Source: Nitrospinota bacterium (lineage in GTDB: Bacteria; Nitrospinota_A; UBA7883; JACRGQ01). From it: a DNA stretch of 42,363 nucleotides. The notes beneath the pieces are model-generated. The model did no database searches, was not told the DNA's origin, and worked only from the letters and a program-made list of their open reading frames with translations. The translations under genes and the position numbers were made by a program. Where the stretch lies: NCBI GenBank assembly GCA_016200345.1, contig JACQEX010000084.1:1-42363 (forward strand), written 5' to 3'. Below are positions 1 to 12,936 of this stretch, piece after piece. Position 1 is the first letter of the stretch. Each line of letters starts with the position of its first letter.

Positions 1-142
1 CGAGATGGTTATGCCGGGCGACAACATATCTATGGACGTTGAGTTGATAACGCCGATAGCGATGGAAAAAGAAGTAAGGTTCGCGATACGCGAAGGCGGC
101 AGGACCGTCGGCGCGGGCGTCGTGACGCAAATAATAGAGTAA
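1..142 (+). CDS. tuf: Elongation factor Tu, C-terminal end (partial)
   Basis: Only the last 46 codons are present, reading from base 2 to a TAA at 140-142. The residues include [20 protein letters not shown] and [12 protein letters not shown], the standard end of EF-Tu domain 3. EF-Tu is the GTPase that delivers aminoacyl-tRNA to the ribosome. The gene is cut by the left edge of the window. It sits directly before rpmG, tRNA-Trp, secE and nusG, which is a common bacterial arrangement. Confidence 0.97.
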   Translation, partial: EMVMPGDNISMDVELITPIAMEKEVRFAIREGGRTVGAGVVTQIIE

Positions 143-154
143 AGGTTTTAAAAA

Positions 155-307
155 ATGAGAGAAATAATCGGTCTTCAGTGCGAGCCGTGCAAAAGCAAGA
201 ACTACACGACCAAGCGGAACAAAAAGCTGAAGGTCGGCAAGATGGAGACGAAGAAATTCTGTCCGTTTTGCAGGGTTCACACTTTGCACAAGGAAGTGAA
301 GGTTTAG
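155..307 (+). CDS. rpmG: 50S ribosomal protein L33 (bL33)
   Basis: This 50-residue basic protein begins 12 bases after the tuf stop and ends at TAG 305-307. It matches bL33 and is the zinc-binding (C+) form, with CxxC pairs at residues 9/12 and 36/39. It is a structural protein of the large subunit near the E site. The Shine-Dalgarno sequence is weak (AAAGG), so translation may depend on coupling to tuf. The gene is too short for many ORF finders, but length, motif and position are all typical. Confidence 0.96.
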   Translation: MREIIGLQCEPCKSKNYTTKRNKKLKVGKMETKKFCPFCRVHTLHKEVKV

Positions 308-322
308 TTGAAAAAAGACATT

Positions 323-399
323 AGGCCAGTAGCTCTAACGGCTAGAGCACCGGACTCCAAATCCGGGTGTTGTGGGTTCGAATCCCTCCTGGCCTGCCA
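323..399 (+). tRNA. trnW: tRNA-Trp (anticodon CCA)
   Basis: The acceptor stem pairs AGGCCAG (323-329) with CTGGCCT (389-395), followed by discriminator G and an encoded CCA end (397-399). The anticodon stem CCGGA/TCCGG encloses the loop CTCCAAA, whose anticodon CCA reads UGG. The T arm contains GGTTCGAATCC. tRNA-Trp between rpmG and secE is a classic arrangement. Confidence 0.97.
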
Positions 400-425
400 G
401 AGTTTAACGAGAGGTGTTGGAAAAA

Positions 426-632
426 ATGGCGGAAATTAAGGTAAGCCCGGTTGAGCAGGCCGTTCTATTCGTCAAAGAGGCGAGGAACGAGCTTAAAAAG
501 GTCACGTGGCCTTCCCGCAAGGAGACCACCGGAATCACATGGGTCGTCATAGCCACCTCTTTCGTAATGAGCATATATCTCGGCGTGGTCGATTACTTTC
601 TTGCGGAAATTATAAAGATGCTGGTCAGGTGA
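426..632 (+). CDS. secE: Preprotein translocase subunit SecE
   Basis: This is a 68-residue single-span SecE of the short type. It has the conserved amphipathic segment KEARNELKKVTWPSRKET followed by one transmembrane helix at about residues 34-60. SecE clamps SecY in the SecYEG translocon of the inner membrane. I chose the ATG at 426 because GAGG at 411-414 lies at a usable distance upstream; an in-frame GTG at 414 would overlap that ribosome-binding site. The stop overlaps a possible upstream start of nusG. Confidence 0.95.
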   Translation: MAEIKVSPVEQAVLFVKEARNELKKVTWPSRKETTGITWVVIATSFVMSIYLGVVDYFLAEIIKMLVR

Positions 633-637
633 CAACG

Positions 638-1168
638 GTGACGGATTTAAAGTGGTACGTGATACACACATACTCGGGCTTCGAGCACAAGGTTAAGGTG
701 TCGCTGAAGGAGCAGTTCGCGATGCACAACATTAGCGACAAGCTCGGCGACATCCTCGTGCCGATGGAGGACGTGAAGGAGTTTCGCGGCGGCAAGCAAA
801 AGGTGGTTTCTAGGAAATTTTTTCCGGGCTACGTTTTGATACAGCTGGAGCTTAACGACAAGGTGCTGGCCGCCATTAAGGAGTCTCCCCGCGTCACGGG
901 GTTTCTCGGCGGTTCGACTCCCACGCCTCTTTCGGACAAGGACGTAAAACAACTTATGGACCAACTGGCGGGAACGGTCGAAAAGCCGCGCCCAAAGGTC
1001 GCATTTCAAGTCGGGGACACTGTTCGCGTTACGGACGGCCCGTTCACCCATTTCTCCGGGCGGGTGGAGGACGTTAATCCGGAACGCGGCAAGGTAAAAC
1101 TCATGGTATCCATTTTCGGCCGGGCTACCCCGGTTGAGCTGGATTTTCCGCAGATAGAAAAGGTGTGA
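638..1168 (+). CDS. nusG: Transcription termination/antitermination factor NusG
   Basis: The 176-residue product has an N-terminal NGN domain ([12 protein letters not shown]; about residues 1-110) and a C-terminal KOW domain ([12 protein letters not shown], about 125-176). NusG binds the RNA polymerase clamp and links it to Rho or ribosomal protein S10. The GTG at 638 is preferred because AGGTGA lies at 628-633; an in-frame GTG at 629, overlapping the secE stop, is the alternative. Its stop lies one base before the rplK start, so translation is probably coupled. Confidence 0.96.
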   Translation: MTDLKWYVIHTYSGFEHKVKVSLKEQFAMHNISDKLGDILVPMEDVKEFRGGKQKVVSRKFFPGYVLIQLELNDKVLAAIKESPRVTGFLGGSTPTPLSDKDVKQLMDQLAGTVEKPRPKVAFQVGDTVRVTDGPFTHFSGRVEDVNPERGKVKLMVSIFGRATPVELDFPQIEKV

Positions 1169-1169
1169 T

Positions 1170-1598
1170 ATGGCGGCAAAAGAGATAAAGGCGAACATAA
1201 AACTTCAGGTTCCGGCGGGCGCGGCGAATCCCGCGCCCCCGGTTGGCACGGCGCTCGGGCCGCACGGCGTAAACATAATGCAGTTTTGCAAGGCGTTCAA
1301 CGACGCCACAAAGGGCAAAGAGGGGCTTATCATTCCGTGCGTGATAACGGTTTACACCGACAAAAGCTTCACGTTCATAATGAAGTCGCCCCCGGCGGCG
1401 GTTTTGTTGAAGCGCGCCGCGGGAATCGTAAAGGGTTCCGCGGAGCCGAACAAGACCAAGGTCGGCAAGGTTAAAATGTCCCAGATTCGCGAGATAGCCC
1501 GGATGAAGATGGCGGATTTGAACGCCGCTTCCGAGGACGCGGCGGCGCGTTGCATCGAGGGCACGGCGAAAAACATGGGCCTTTTGGTGGAGGACTGA
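1170..1598 (+). CDS. rplK: 50S ribosomal protein L11 (uL11)
   Basis: The 142-residue protein has the usual uL11 length. It has the N-terminal [20 protein letters not shown] segment and the rRNA-binding C-terminal domain. L11 forms the base of the ribosomal stalk and the GTPase-associated centre, and is the thiostrepton-region protein. It starts one base after the nusG stop and ends two bases before rplA. Confidence 0.98.
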   Translation: MAAKEIKANIKLQVPAGAANPAPPVGTALGPHGVNIMQFCKAFNDATKGKEGLIIPCVITVYTDKSFTFIMKSPPAAVLLKRAAGIVKGSAEPNKTKVGKVKMSQIREIARMKMADLNAASEDAAARCIEGTAKNMGLLVED

Positions 1599-1600
1599 CT

Positions 1601-2305
1601 ATGGCGCTTAAGCTGACAAAAAATAGAAAGGTCGCGGTCGCGAAAGTCGCCGTCAAGAAATACACGCTTGACGAGGCGGTCGCCCTGGCCAAGCAGACAA
1701 AGTTTTGCAAATTCGACGAGTCCGTGGACTTGGCGGTGCGTCTGGGGATAGACCCCAGCAAGGCGGACCAGATGGTTCGCGGTAGCGTCGTTCTTCCGGG
1801 CGGCACGGGCAAAAAGGTTCGCATCCTCGTCTTCGCAAAGGGCGACAAGGACGCAGAGGCGAGAAAAGCCGGGGCCGAGTTCGTGGGCGCGGACGACATA
1901 GTGGCGAAAATTCAGGGCGGCTGGACCGATTTCGACGTCGCGGTCGCGACGCCGGACATGATGGGCTCCGTCGGTAAGGTGGGCAAGGTGCTCGGGCCCA
2001 GGGGCCTCATGCCGAACCCGAAGTCCGGCACGGTGTCCAACGACATCGCCGGGGTCATCAAGGAAATCAGATCCGGCAAGGTGGAGTTTCGCGTCGACAA
2101 GGCCGGGATAGTCCACGCCCCGATAGGCAAGGCAAGCTTCGAGGCCGCCGCGTTGTTAAAAAACGCGAGGGCGGTTTTGGAGACTTTGGTGAAGATGAAG
2201 CCCTCGACGGCGAAGGGCACGTATGTAAAAAGCATTTCGCTTTCAACGACCATGGGACCTGGCATAAGGATCGACGAATCCATCGCCTCGGACATGGCCA
2301 ATTGA
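1601..2305 (+). CDS. rplA: 50S ribosomal protein L1 (uL1)
   Basis: The 234-residue product matches the usual uL1 length when started at ATG 1601; a longer in-frame frame overlapping rplK is not needed. Characteristic segments are [20 protein letters not shown] and the C-terminal [18 protein letters not shown]1 forms the mobile L1 stalk next to the E site and in many bacteria represses its own operon. Only 16 bases separate its stop from rplJ. Confidence 0.98.
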   Translation: MALKLTKNRKVAVAKVAVKKYTLDEAVALAKQTKFCKFDESVDLAVRLGIDPSKADQMVRGSVVLPGGTGKKVRILVFAKGDKDAEARKAGAEFVGADDIVAKIQGGWTDFDVAVATPDMMGSVGKVGKVLGPRGLMPNPKSGTVSNDIAGVIKEIRSGKVEFRVDKAGIVHAPIGKASFEAAALLKNARAVLETLVKMKPSTAKGTYVKSISLSTTMGPGIRIDESIASDMAN

Positions 2306-2321
2306 TGATGAGGGTGAAAAC

Positions 2322-3248
2322 GTGGTAACAGCGGCAAAAGAAAAACAGGTTACGGAATTAAGGGAAAAGTTCGCCCGCGCGCAAAGCGTCGTGGCGGTGG
2401 AGTATCGCGGCGTAAAGGCCGGCGATATGGACGTGATACGCGCGAAACTGCGCTCCGAGAGCGTGGAGCTAAAGGTGGCGAAAAACCGCCTTGCCAAAAT
2501 CGGCGCGAAGGGGACGCAGTTTGAGAGCATAGCCGACAACTTGGTCGGCCCCGTTTCGCTTGCGTTTAGCTACGCCAGCCAGACGGCGGGCGCCAAGATA
2601 CTTGGCGACATGGCCAAGGGCAACAAGGCGTTGGTGCTTTTGGGCGGAATGCTCGAGGGGGCGTGGTACGACAGCGGACAAATCGGGAAGCTGGCGAACC
2701 TGCCGAGCAAGGACGTGCTAAGGGCGATGTTCCTAAGCGCGTTGCAGGGCGGCCCGACAAGTTTTGTTTCAGTGTTAAACGGCGCGATTGGGAAGTTTGT
2801 GCATCTTCTCGCCGCGCTTAAGGAAAAAAAGGAAATTAACCCGGAATCCATAGGAGGTCAGGAAATGTCAAATCTATCATCTGAAGACGTAAAAAATTAT
2901 CTTAGCAACCTTTCGGTGTTGAAGCTTGTCGAGCTTACGAAAGAGCTCGAGGACGCTTGGGGCGTTAAAGCGGCGGCGGCTGTCGCCGTTGCGGCTCCTT
3001 CGGCTGGCGCCCCTGCGGCGGCCGCGGCGGCGGAGCAGACCGAATTCACCGTCGTGTTGAAGTCGGCCGGCGACAAGAAAATCCAGGTCATCAAAGTGGT
3101 ACGCGAGGCGACCAACCTTGGATTGAAGGAAGCCAAGGACTTGGTAGACGGCGCGCCTAAAACGGTAAAAGAGAAGGTGAGCAAGGACGAAGCCAACACG
3201 CTTAAGGCGAAATTGGAAGAGTCCGGAGCAACCGTTGAGGTTAAATAG
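2322..3248 (+). CDS. rplJ: Ribosomal protein L10 open in frame into L7/L12 (rplJ-rplL fusion frame)
   Basis: The frame starts at GTG 2322 (AGGG at 2311-2314). It encodes a typical uL10 for about 172 residues, ending LKEKKE, where L10 proteins normally stop. No stop codon follows: about nine linker residues ([10 protein letters not shown]) lead directly into the L7/L12 sequence, giving a 308-residue frame. L10 anchors L12 dimers to the ribosomal stalk. The rplL start inside the frame has its own strong ribosome-binding site, so free L12 is surely made; whether L10 is also made as an L10-L12 fusion is open. A run of seven A residues (2824-2830) lies just before the junction. One base more or fewer there would give a normal L10 stop (TAA 2837-2839 or TAG 2851-2853). 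It may be a true fusion, recoding, or a sequence error. Confidence 0.85.
   Translation: MVTAAKEKQVTELREKFARAQSVVAVEYRGVKAGDMDVIRAKLRSESVELKVAKNRLAKIGAKGTQFESIADNLVGPVSLAFSYASQTAGAKILGDMAKGNKALVLLGGMLEGAWYDSGQIGKLANLPSKDVLRAMFLSALQGGPTSFVSVLNGAIGKFVHLLAALKEKKEINPESIGGQEMSNLSSEDVKNYLSNLSVLKLVELTKELEDAWGVKAAAAVAVAAPSAGAPAAAAAAEQTEFTVVLKSAGDKKIQVIKVVREATNLGLKEAKDLVDGAPKTVKEKVSKDEANTLKAKLEESGATVEVK
2825..2831 (+). promoter_or_regulatory. Candidate -1 slippery heptamer A AAA AAG at the end of rplJ
   Basis: In the L10 frame the codons are GAA AAA AAG, which places A_AAA_AAG in phase. This is the heptamer used for -1 frameshifting in E. coli dnaX. A -1 shift here would add Gly-Asn and stop at TAA 2837-2839, giving an L10 of ordinary length. 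The AGGAGG of rplL lies downstream; I see no strong hairpin immediately after the heptamer. Function is inferred only from the motif. Confidence 0.35.
2865..3248 (+). CDS. rplL: 50S ribosomal protein L7/L12 (bL12), internal start
   Basis: The ATG at 2865 follows AGGAGGT (2852-2858) with six-base spacing, the strongest ribosome-binding site in this cluster, and gives a 127-residue bL12. It has the N-terminal dimerisation domain, an Ala/Pro-rich hinge (about residues 38-60) and the globular C-terminal domain with [21 protein letters not shown]12 recruits translational GTPases and is present in several copies per ribosome, which fits an independent start. It shares its frame with rplJ and is not separated from it by a stop. 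Confidence 0.96.
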   Translation: MSNLSSEDVKNYLSNLSVLKLVELTKELEDAWGVKAAAAVAVAAPSAGAPAAAAAAEQTEFTVVLKSAGDKKIQVIKVVREATNLGLKEAKDLVDGAPKTVKEKVSKDEANTLKAKLEESGATVEVK

Positions 3249-3257
3249 ACGAAAGAT

Positions 3258-3315
3258 TCGTTGTATCAACGATGATTCGTCGGCGCGCGGAGGCGTCTTT
3301 GCCGTCCCCGCGCGC
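3258..3315 (+). other. Paired hairpins between rplL and rpoB
   Basis: Two stem-loops occupy the 105-base gap between rplL and rpoB. The first is TCGTTG-TAT-CAACGA (3258-3272). The second pairs GCGCGCGG (3283-3290) with CCGCGCGC (3308-3315), with an inner GGC/GCC pair. No T-run follows, so a full terminator is unlikely. In E. coli this interval holds an attenuator and RNase III site that lowers rpoBC expression relative to rplL; a similar role is inferred here. Confidence 0.55.
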
Positions 3316-3353
3316 TTTATACCCAACAAACCAATGCCGGGAGGCGTGTGTCC

Positions 3354-7424
<4,071 letters not shown>

Positions 7425-7436
7425 GAGGGACTTGCC

Positions 7437-10400
7437 TTGGAAAAATCATTGCGCTCTTTCGAAAAGCCCAAGGATCCGCTTTCCTTTGATTCGGTGCTGA
7501 TACGTCTTGCGTCGCCGGAGAAGATCAGGTCGTGGTCTTTCGGCGAGGTGAAGAAACCCGAAACGATAAACTACCGCACGTTCAAACCGGAAAGGGACGG
7601 ACTATTCTGCGCCAAGATTTTCGGCCCGGTCAAGGACTGGGAGTGTCTGTGCGGAAAGTACAAGCGGATGAAATACAAAGGCACGGTCTGCGAGAAGTGC
7701 GGCGTCGAGGTCACTCTATCCAAGGTTCGTCGCGAGAGGATGGGGCACATAGAGCTTGCCAGCCCCGTGGCGCACATATGGTTCTTCAAGGGACTTCCGA
7801 GCAAAATCGGCAACTTCCTGGACATGACCCTCAGCGAGTTGGAAGCGGTAATCTATTTTGAAAAATACATCGTCATTGACCCCAGGGGGACAAAGCTCAA
7901 GAAGGGCAAGCTCCTTACCGAGGACGACTACTCCGAGGCGATAAAGGCCTACGGCGAGGACGGCTTCGAGTGCGGCATGGGCGCCGAGTCCATCCAAAAC
8001 CTGCTAAGGGCTGTGGACATGGACGCGCTGGCGATAGAGCTTAAGGAAAATCTTAAGACCACCACCTCCGTGCAGGGCAAGCGCAAACTCGTCAAGCAAC
8101 TTAAGATCGTCGAGGCTTTCCGCAAATCCGGCAACAGGCCCGAATGGATGGTGCCGAGCGTAATTCCCGTTATTCCGCCAGAGCTTAGGCCGTTGGTGCC
8201 GCTGGACGGCGGAAGGTTCGCCACCTCGGATTTGAACGACCTTTACAGAAGGGTCATCAACAGAAACAACAGGCTCAAGAGGCTTATGGAGCTAAGGGCG
8301 CCCGACATCATCATCCGAAACGAAAAGAGGATGTTGCAGGAGGCCGTTTCCGCGCTGTTCGACAACGGCAGGCGCGGCAGGGTTCTTAAAGGCCCGAACA
8401 AAAGGCCGCTTAAGTCGCTTGCGGACAACCTCAAGGGCAAGCAGGGCAGGTTCCGCCAGAATCTTCTCGGAAAGCGCGTTGACTACTCCGGTCGTTCCGT
8501 CATAGTCGTCGGCCCCGAGCTTAAACTGTACCAATGCGGCCTTCCCAAGAAGATGGCCATAGAGCTTTTCAAGCCGTTCATCTACCACAAACTAGAGGTC
8601 AAGGGCTACGCCGCCACCATCAAGAGCGCGAAAAAAATGGTGGAGACGGAGCAACCCGAGGTTTGGGAGGTTTTGGACGAGGTCGTAAAAGACCACCCGG
8701 TCATCCTAAACCGCGCACCGACGCTACACAGGCTCGGCGCGCAGGCGTTCGAGCCGGTTCTCGTCGAGGGAAAGGCCATCAGGCTTCATCCGCTCGTCTG
8801 CGCCGCGTTTAACGCGGATTTCGACGGCGACCAGATGGCGGTTCACGTTCCGCTTTCGTTGGAGTCGCAAGTCGAGGCGAGGGTGCTTATGCTCTCGCTT
8901 AACAACATACTTTCGCCGGCAAACGGCAAGCCGATCACCGTTCCGTCGCAGGACATCGTGCTGGGTTGCTACTACCTCACGAAGGAGCGCGGCGCGGTCA
9001 AGGGTGAGGGGAAGGCCTTCTCGAATCCTTCCGAGGTTCGCTCAGCATACGACCACGGCGCGGTTCACCTACAGGCGAAGGTTCGCGTTCGCATATCGGG
9101 CGAGATACACGAGACGACCGTCGGGCGCGTTATCTTCTACGAGATCGTCCCGAAGGAAATTCCGTTCTCCCGCGTCAACAGGCTCATGAACAAGGCGGCC
9201 CTGCTACAGTTGGTGAACGAGTGCTACACAAAGGCGAAGCTGGACGTGATAGTGAAGTTCCTCGACGACCTCAAGGACACCGGCTTCTTCTACGCCGGCA
9301 AGTCCGCAATATCAATAAGCCTGGCGAACATGACCATTCCGAAAAAGAAAACCCAGCTCGTCAACGAGGCCAAGGGCAAGGCGCAGGAGGTCGAGGACCA
9401 ATACCTGAACGGACTCATAACGAAGGGCGAGGGATACAACAAGATAATTGACATCTGGGCGCAGGTCACCGACAAAATCACCGAGGAGGTCTTCATCGAG
9501 CTCAAGGAGGAAGACAAGCGGTTGGTGGACGGCACCGCCCCGGCGGGCGCGCAGTTCAACGGCGTCTACATAATGGCCGACTCCGGCGCGCGCGGTAGCA
9601 AGGCGCAGATTGCCCAGCTTGCCGGTATGCGCGGACTGATGGCGAAGCCGTCCGGCGAAATCATCGAGACGCCGATAACCGCGAACTTCCGCGAGGGTTT
9701 GACCGTGGCGCAGTACTTCACCTCCACTCACGGAGCGCGTAAAGGCTTGGCCGACACCGCGTTGAAGACCGCCAACTCCGGCTATCTTACGCGAAGGCTT
9801 GTGGACGTGGCTCAGGACGTCATCGTCACGATGGACGACTGCGGCACGCTAAACGGAATCGAGATAACCGCGCTCGTCGAGGGCGGAGAGGTCATCCAGC
9901 GGCTTGGCGAAAGAATCCTCGGACGCGTCACCTTGGAGCCGGTCATAGACCCGTTCACCAAGGGCGTGCTGGTCGAGGCGAACAAGGACATCAATGAAGA
10001 GCAGATGGAAAAAATTGAAAACGCCGGCGTGGAGCAGGTGAAAATCCGCTCCGTCCTAACCTGCGACGCGCAGGAGGGGATATGCGCCCAGTGCTACGGC
10101 AGAAACCTTGCCACGGGCAGGCTGGTCGAGGCGGGCGAGGCGGTCGGCGTCATAGCGGCGCAGTCCATCGGCGAGCCGGGAACACAGCTGACCATGCGTA
10201 CCTTCCACATCGGCGGTATCGCAAGCAGGGTCGCCGAGCAGACGAAACTGCAGACCCTCAAGGGCGGCGTCGTTAAGTTTGTGGATTTGCGAACCGTCGC
10301 GCTAAAGAGCGGCGAGCTAATCGTAATGAACAGGAACGGCGGCATGATAATCCAGGACGACGAAGGGCGCGAAAAAGAGCGCTACAAGATAATCTACGGC

Positions 10401-11546
10401 GCCAAGATGAAAGTCAGGGACGGGGTGCGCGTAACCGAAGGGGAGACCTTGGCGGAATGGGATCCGTACACCGTCTCGATTTTGACGGAAAACGAGGGAA
10501 CCATCGCGTTCGGAGACATCATCGAAAACGTCACGATGCGCGAGGAGGTGGACGAGGTAACCGGACACTCCATCAAGATAATCCTCGACCACAAAGAGGA
10601 GAAAAAACATCCGCGCCTTTCCATCAAGGACGATTCCGGCAAGACCAGCGCAAGGTATATGTTGCCGGCCGGCGCCCACATAAACGTGAGGGAAGGGGAG
10701 CGAATCGAGGTCGGCGACGTCATAGCCAAGATTCCGCGCGAGACCACGAAGACAAAGGACATCACCGGAGGTCTTCCGAGGGTCGCGGAGTTGTTCGAGG
10801 CGCGCAAACCGCACGACCAGGCCACCATTTCCGAGGTCAGCGGCAGGGTTCACTACGGCCCGTTCGTCAAGAGGAGCAGGGAAATTGTCGTCACCACCGA
10901 GGACGGCATCGAGCATAAATACGTCATCCCGCGCGGTAAGCACGTAAACGTCCACGAGGGGGACTACGTTCACGCGGGAGAGCCGCTTGTGGACGGCGCG
11001 CCGAACCCGCACGACATATTGAACATCCTCGGCGAGAAGGAGCTTCAGAAGTACCTCGTCAACGAGGTTCAGGAAGTCTACCGTTTGCAGGGCGTTCAGA
11101 TAAACGACCAGCACATAGAGGTCATCGTCAAGCAGATGCTCAAGCACTTGGTGATAGAGGACAGCGGGGACACCGAGTTCCTAATCGGCGAACAGGTCAC
11201 AAAGAAGCTCTTCCAGCAAAGGAACACGGACTTAATCAAGCACGGCAAACGGCCGGCCAAGGGAAAGCCGATTTTGATGGGCATAACCAAGTCGTCTTTG
11301 GCGACGGAGAGCTTCATCTCGGCGGCCTCGTTCCAAGAGACCACGAGGGTGTTGACCGAAGTTGCCATTTTCGGCAAGGTTGACGCGCTAAAGGGGCTGA
11401 AGGAAAACGTGATTATGGGAAGGCTCATCCCCGCCGGCACCGGCGCGAGGAAGTACGCGAACATAACCGTTGTCCCGGCCAAGCTCCCCGGTTTCGACTT
11501 CGGAGGCAAAAAAGCCAAAGTTGCCGAAGAGGTGGAAGTAGAGTAA
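7437..11546 (+). CDS. rpoC: DNA-directed RNA polymerase subunit beta'
   Basis: The 1369-residue protein starts at TTG 7437, eight bases after AGGAGG (7423-7428); no ATG fits the conserved N-terminus. The zinc-binding domain has Cys70, Cys72, Cys85 and Cys88. The catalytic NADFDGDQM motif lies at residues 459-467, with Asp461, 463 and 465 binding the active-site magnesium. The second zinc site has [13 protein letters not shown], and the trigger-loop and bridge-helix segments ([17 protein letters not shown]) are intact. It is co-transcribed with rpoB (12-base gap) and followed by a strong terminator. Confidence 0.98.
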   Translation: MEKSLRSFEKPKDPLSFDSVLIRLASPEKIRSWSFGEVKKPETINYRTFKPERDGLFCAKIFGPVKDWECLCGKYKRMKYKGTVCEKCGVEVTLSKVRRERMGHIELASPVAHIWFFKGLPSKIGNFLDMTLSELEAVIYFEKYIVIDPRGTKLKKGKLLTEDDYSEAIKAYGEDGFECGMGAESIQNLLRAVDMDALAIELKENLKTTTSVQGKRKLVKQLKIVEAFRKSGNRPEWMVPSVIPVIPPELRPLVPLDGGRFATSDLNDLYRRVINRNNRLKRLMELRAPDIIIRNEKRMLQEAVSALFDNGRRGRVLKGPNKRPLKSLADNLKGKQGRFRQNLLGKRVDYSGRSVIVVGPELKLYQCGLPKKMAIELFKPFIYHKLEVKGYAATIKSAKKMVETEQPEVWEVLDEVVKDHPVILNRAPTLHRLGAQAFEPVLVEGKAIRLHPLVCAAFNADFDGDQMAVHVPLSLESQVEARVLMLSLNNILSPANGKPITVPSQDIVLGCYYLTKERGAVKGEGKAFSNPSEVRSAYDHGAVHLQAKVRVRISGEIHETTVGRVIFYEIVPKEIPFSRVNRLMNKAALLQLVNECYTKAKLDVIVKFLDDLKDTGFFYAGKSAISISLANMTIPKKKTQLVNEAKGKAQEVEDQYLNGLITKGEGYNKIIDIWAQVTDKITEEVFIELKEEDKRLVDGTAPAGAQFNGVYIMADSGARGSKAQIAQLAGMRGLMAKPSGEIIETPITANFREGLTVAQYFTSTHGARKGLADTALKTANSGYLTRRLVDVAQDVIVTMDDCGTLNGIEITALVEGGEVIQRLGERILGRVTLEPVIDPFTKGVLVEANKDINEEQMEKIENAGVEQVKIRSVLTCDAQEGICAQCYGRNLATGRLVEAGEAVGVIAAQSIGEPGTQLTMRTFHIGGIASRVAEQTKLQTLKGGVVKFVDLRTVALKSGELIVMNRNGGMIIQDDEGREKERYKIIYGAKMKVRDGVRVTEGETLAEWDPYTVSILTENEGTIAFGDIIENVTMREEVDEVTGHSIKIILDHKEEKKHPRLSIKDDSGKTSARYMLPAGAHINVREGERIEVGDVIAKIPRETTKTKDITGGLPRVAELFEARKPHDQATISEVSGRVHYGPFVKRSREIVVTTEDGIEHKYVIPRGKHVNVHEGDYVHAGEPLVDGAPNPHDILNILGEKELQKYLVNEVQEVYRLQGVQINDQHIEVIVKQMLKHLVIEDSGDTEFLIGEQVTKKLFQQRNTDLIKHGKRPAKGKPILMGITKSSLATESFISAASFQETTRVLTEVAIFGKVDALKGLKENVIMGRLIPAGTGARKYANITVVPAKLPGFDFGGKKAKVAEEVEVE

Positions 11547-11569
11547 CTCGCGCTACATTCAGTATTTTT

Positions 11570-11600
11570 AAGGCCGCCCCCAAAAAGGGCGGCCTTTTTT
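11570..11600 (+). terminator. Rho-independent terminator after rpoC
   Basis: AAGGCCGCCC pairs with GGGCGGCCTT around a loop of C and A residues and ends in TTTTTT (11595-11600). It lies 24 bases after the rpoC stop and closes the tuf-rpoC transcription unit. Confidence 0.95.
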
Positions 11601-11904
11601 ATTTGGGATTCCGAAGTAGGAAAAGTTTAAAGGGGAGAATATTCTTAAAACTAAAGGTTCGACGTTGGTTTTGGAATAAAGGTCACGCACGGATTTTTCC
11701 CTTGCTGGGAACGCGGTGTCATCCCCGCCCAACTTGCGGGCAGAGGGGGGCATCTTGCCCGGCCCCCGAGTTGGCGGGCTGGAAGCCGGCAGTAAATGAT
11801 TTTCAGCGTATAAGTGCGAATCAGAGGGATAAAGCATATGCACTGGTTAATGGTGGACGAAGGCGCTCCCAGGGAATGCCTAAAATCAACTTCGGAATCC
11901 GGGT
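11601..11904. other. Non-coding gap with a nested inverted repeat (11724-11778)
   Basis: This stretch lies between the rpoC terminator and the convergent luxR-type gene. I see no convincing gene. CCCGCCCAACT (from 11724) pairs imperfectly with GAGTTGGCGGG (11768-11778). Inside it GGGCA-TCT-TGCCC (11748-11760) is perfect. It may act as a terminator-like structure or be a degraded REP-like element. Confidence 0.5.
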
Positions 11905-12576
11905 TTATTTGGGATGGGTGATTATTCCCGCCGCCCTCGCCTTGGTGATTGCCTCGTGCCTGCCGCTCGCTTGAAGTTTGTCGTATATGTTTCTAACATG
12001 GGCGTTGACGGTGTGCCAGCTGACGCCGCGCTCAGATGCGATTTCCTTGTATGACATTCCTTCAACAAGGAGCCCGATAATTTCCATCTCGCTTTTGGTC
12101 AAAGGATTGTCCTTGGAAGGCTTGCTCCCGTGGAATTCACTAACTATGGCCCGCGCAATCCCGGGGTTCATCGGGGCGCCGCCGTTCTGGAGTTCCATTA
12201 CGTAATCGGCGATTTTTTCCAGGTTGTCCTCCTTCAAGAGATAGCCGTCCGCCCCGGCCCTCAACGCCTTAAAAACCGTCTCATGGTCGTCAGAGGCGGT
12301 AAGCACCATTATCCGTACTCCGTCCATTTTCCATTTGATGCCGGCGATTAGGTCTATTCCTGAAATCCCGGGCAGGCCCAAGTCCACCAAAATAACATTT
12401 GGTTTTAACGCCTCGAGCGCGGACGCGCCTTGCTCCGCCGAGGTGAAGACCCCGACAACCGTTGTTCTTTCGTCGTTTGTCAACCGGACGCGAAGGGCTT
12501 CGGCCAAGGCCTCGTCGTCCTCTATCACGGCGACTTTTATGACGCCGTCCGAAAAAACTTTTTCCTTTTTTGCCAC
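11905..12576 (-). CDS. NarL/FixJ-family response regulator (receiver plus LuxR HTH)
   Basis: The 223-residue protein has an N-terminal receiver domain (VAVIEDDEAL; phospho-acceptor Asp in ILVDLGLPGISG; KEDN near the end) and a C-terminal LuxR-type helix-turn-helix (LTKSEMEIIGLLVEGMSYKE, then HTVNAHVRNIYDKL). It should bind DNA when phosphorylated by a sensor kinase. The start is GTG 12576 with no clear Shine-Dalgarno sequence. It is transcribed divergently from the receiver-TPR gene, and the shared upstream region contains several palindromes. Its partner kinase is unknown; the 7TM kinase at 15985 is one candidate. Confidence 0.92.
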   Translation of the reverse strand: MAKKEKVFSDGVIKVAVIEDDEALAEALRVRLTNDERTTVVGVFTSAEQGASALEALKPNVILVDLGLPGISGIDLIAGIKWKMDGVRIMVLTASDDHETVFKALRAGADGYLLKEDNLEKIADYVMELQNGGAPMNPGIARAIVSEFHGSKPSKDNPLTKSEMEIIGLLVEGMSYKEIASERGVSWHTVNAHVRNIYDKLQASGRHEAITKARAAGIITHPK

Positions 12577-12683
12577 GTTACGCCATTCTCGCGCAAGAGG
12601 ACGATTCCCAAAATAACGGGCTGTTATTGGGGGGGTGCGTAATATTTTTACGAGTGTTCATTTGTCTAAGGCGATATTAGCCC

Positions 12684-12799
12684 AATATTGCGAATATTTG
12701 CAAATTAAAAACGTAATTATTTGATTTAATTTGGATTGCCCGGCGTCCCAAATACCTAACTTTAGCTATTGCAGTCAATTGGTTAATAATTGTAGACTG
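12684..12799. promoter_or_regulatory. AT-rich divergent regulatory region with three inverted repeats
   Basis: This lies in the 360-base gap between two divergent signalling genes. It holds AATATT-GCG-AATATT (12684-12698), a perfect 9-bp repeat CAAATTAAA (12701-12709)/TTTAATTTG (12725-12733), and an imperfect palindrome from CAGTCAATT to AATTGTAGACTG (12772-12799). A weak -35/-10 pair (TTGCAG, TAGACT) overlaps the last one. These look like regulator-binding sites; the binding protein is unknown, with the adjacent LuxR-type regulator a natural candidate. Confidence 0.45.
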
Positions 12800-12936
12800 T
12801 AGCCAACTGTTTGGACTTGTGTGTTCCTAGTCAGAGCGCGCATCACCGCCGCTTGATAAAGGTCGCCGACAAGCCAATTTTTTTTGGTGTGAGGTTTTTA
12901 TGGAAAAATGTTTCCTCTCTGCGGGGAATTATTGAC

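Noticed and set aside
3258-3315. Reading the rplL-rpoB hairpins as a full terminator
   Set aside because: No T-run follows, and rpoB would be left without a visible promoter.
11603-11974. Open frame on the + strand after the rpoC terminator
   Set aside because: It overlaps the end of the LuxR-type gene on the other strand, contains the nested palindrome and resembles no protein.
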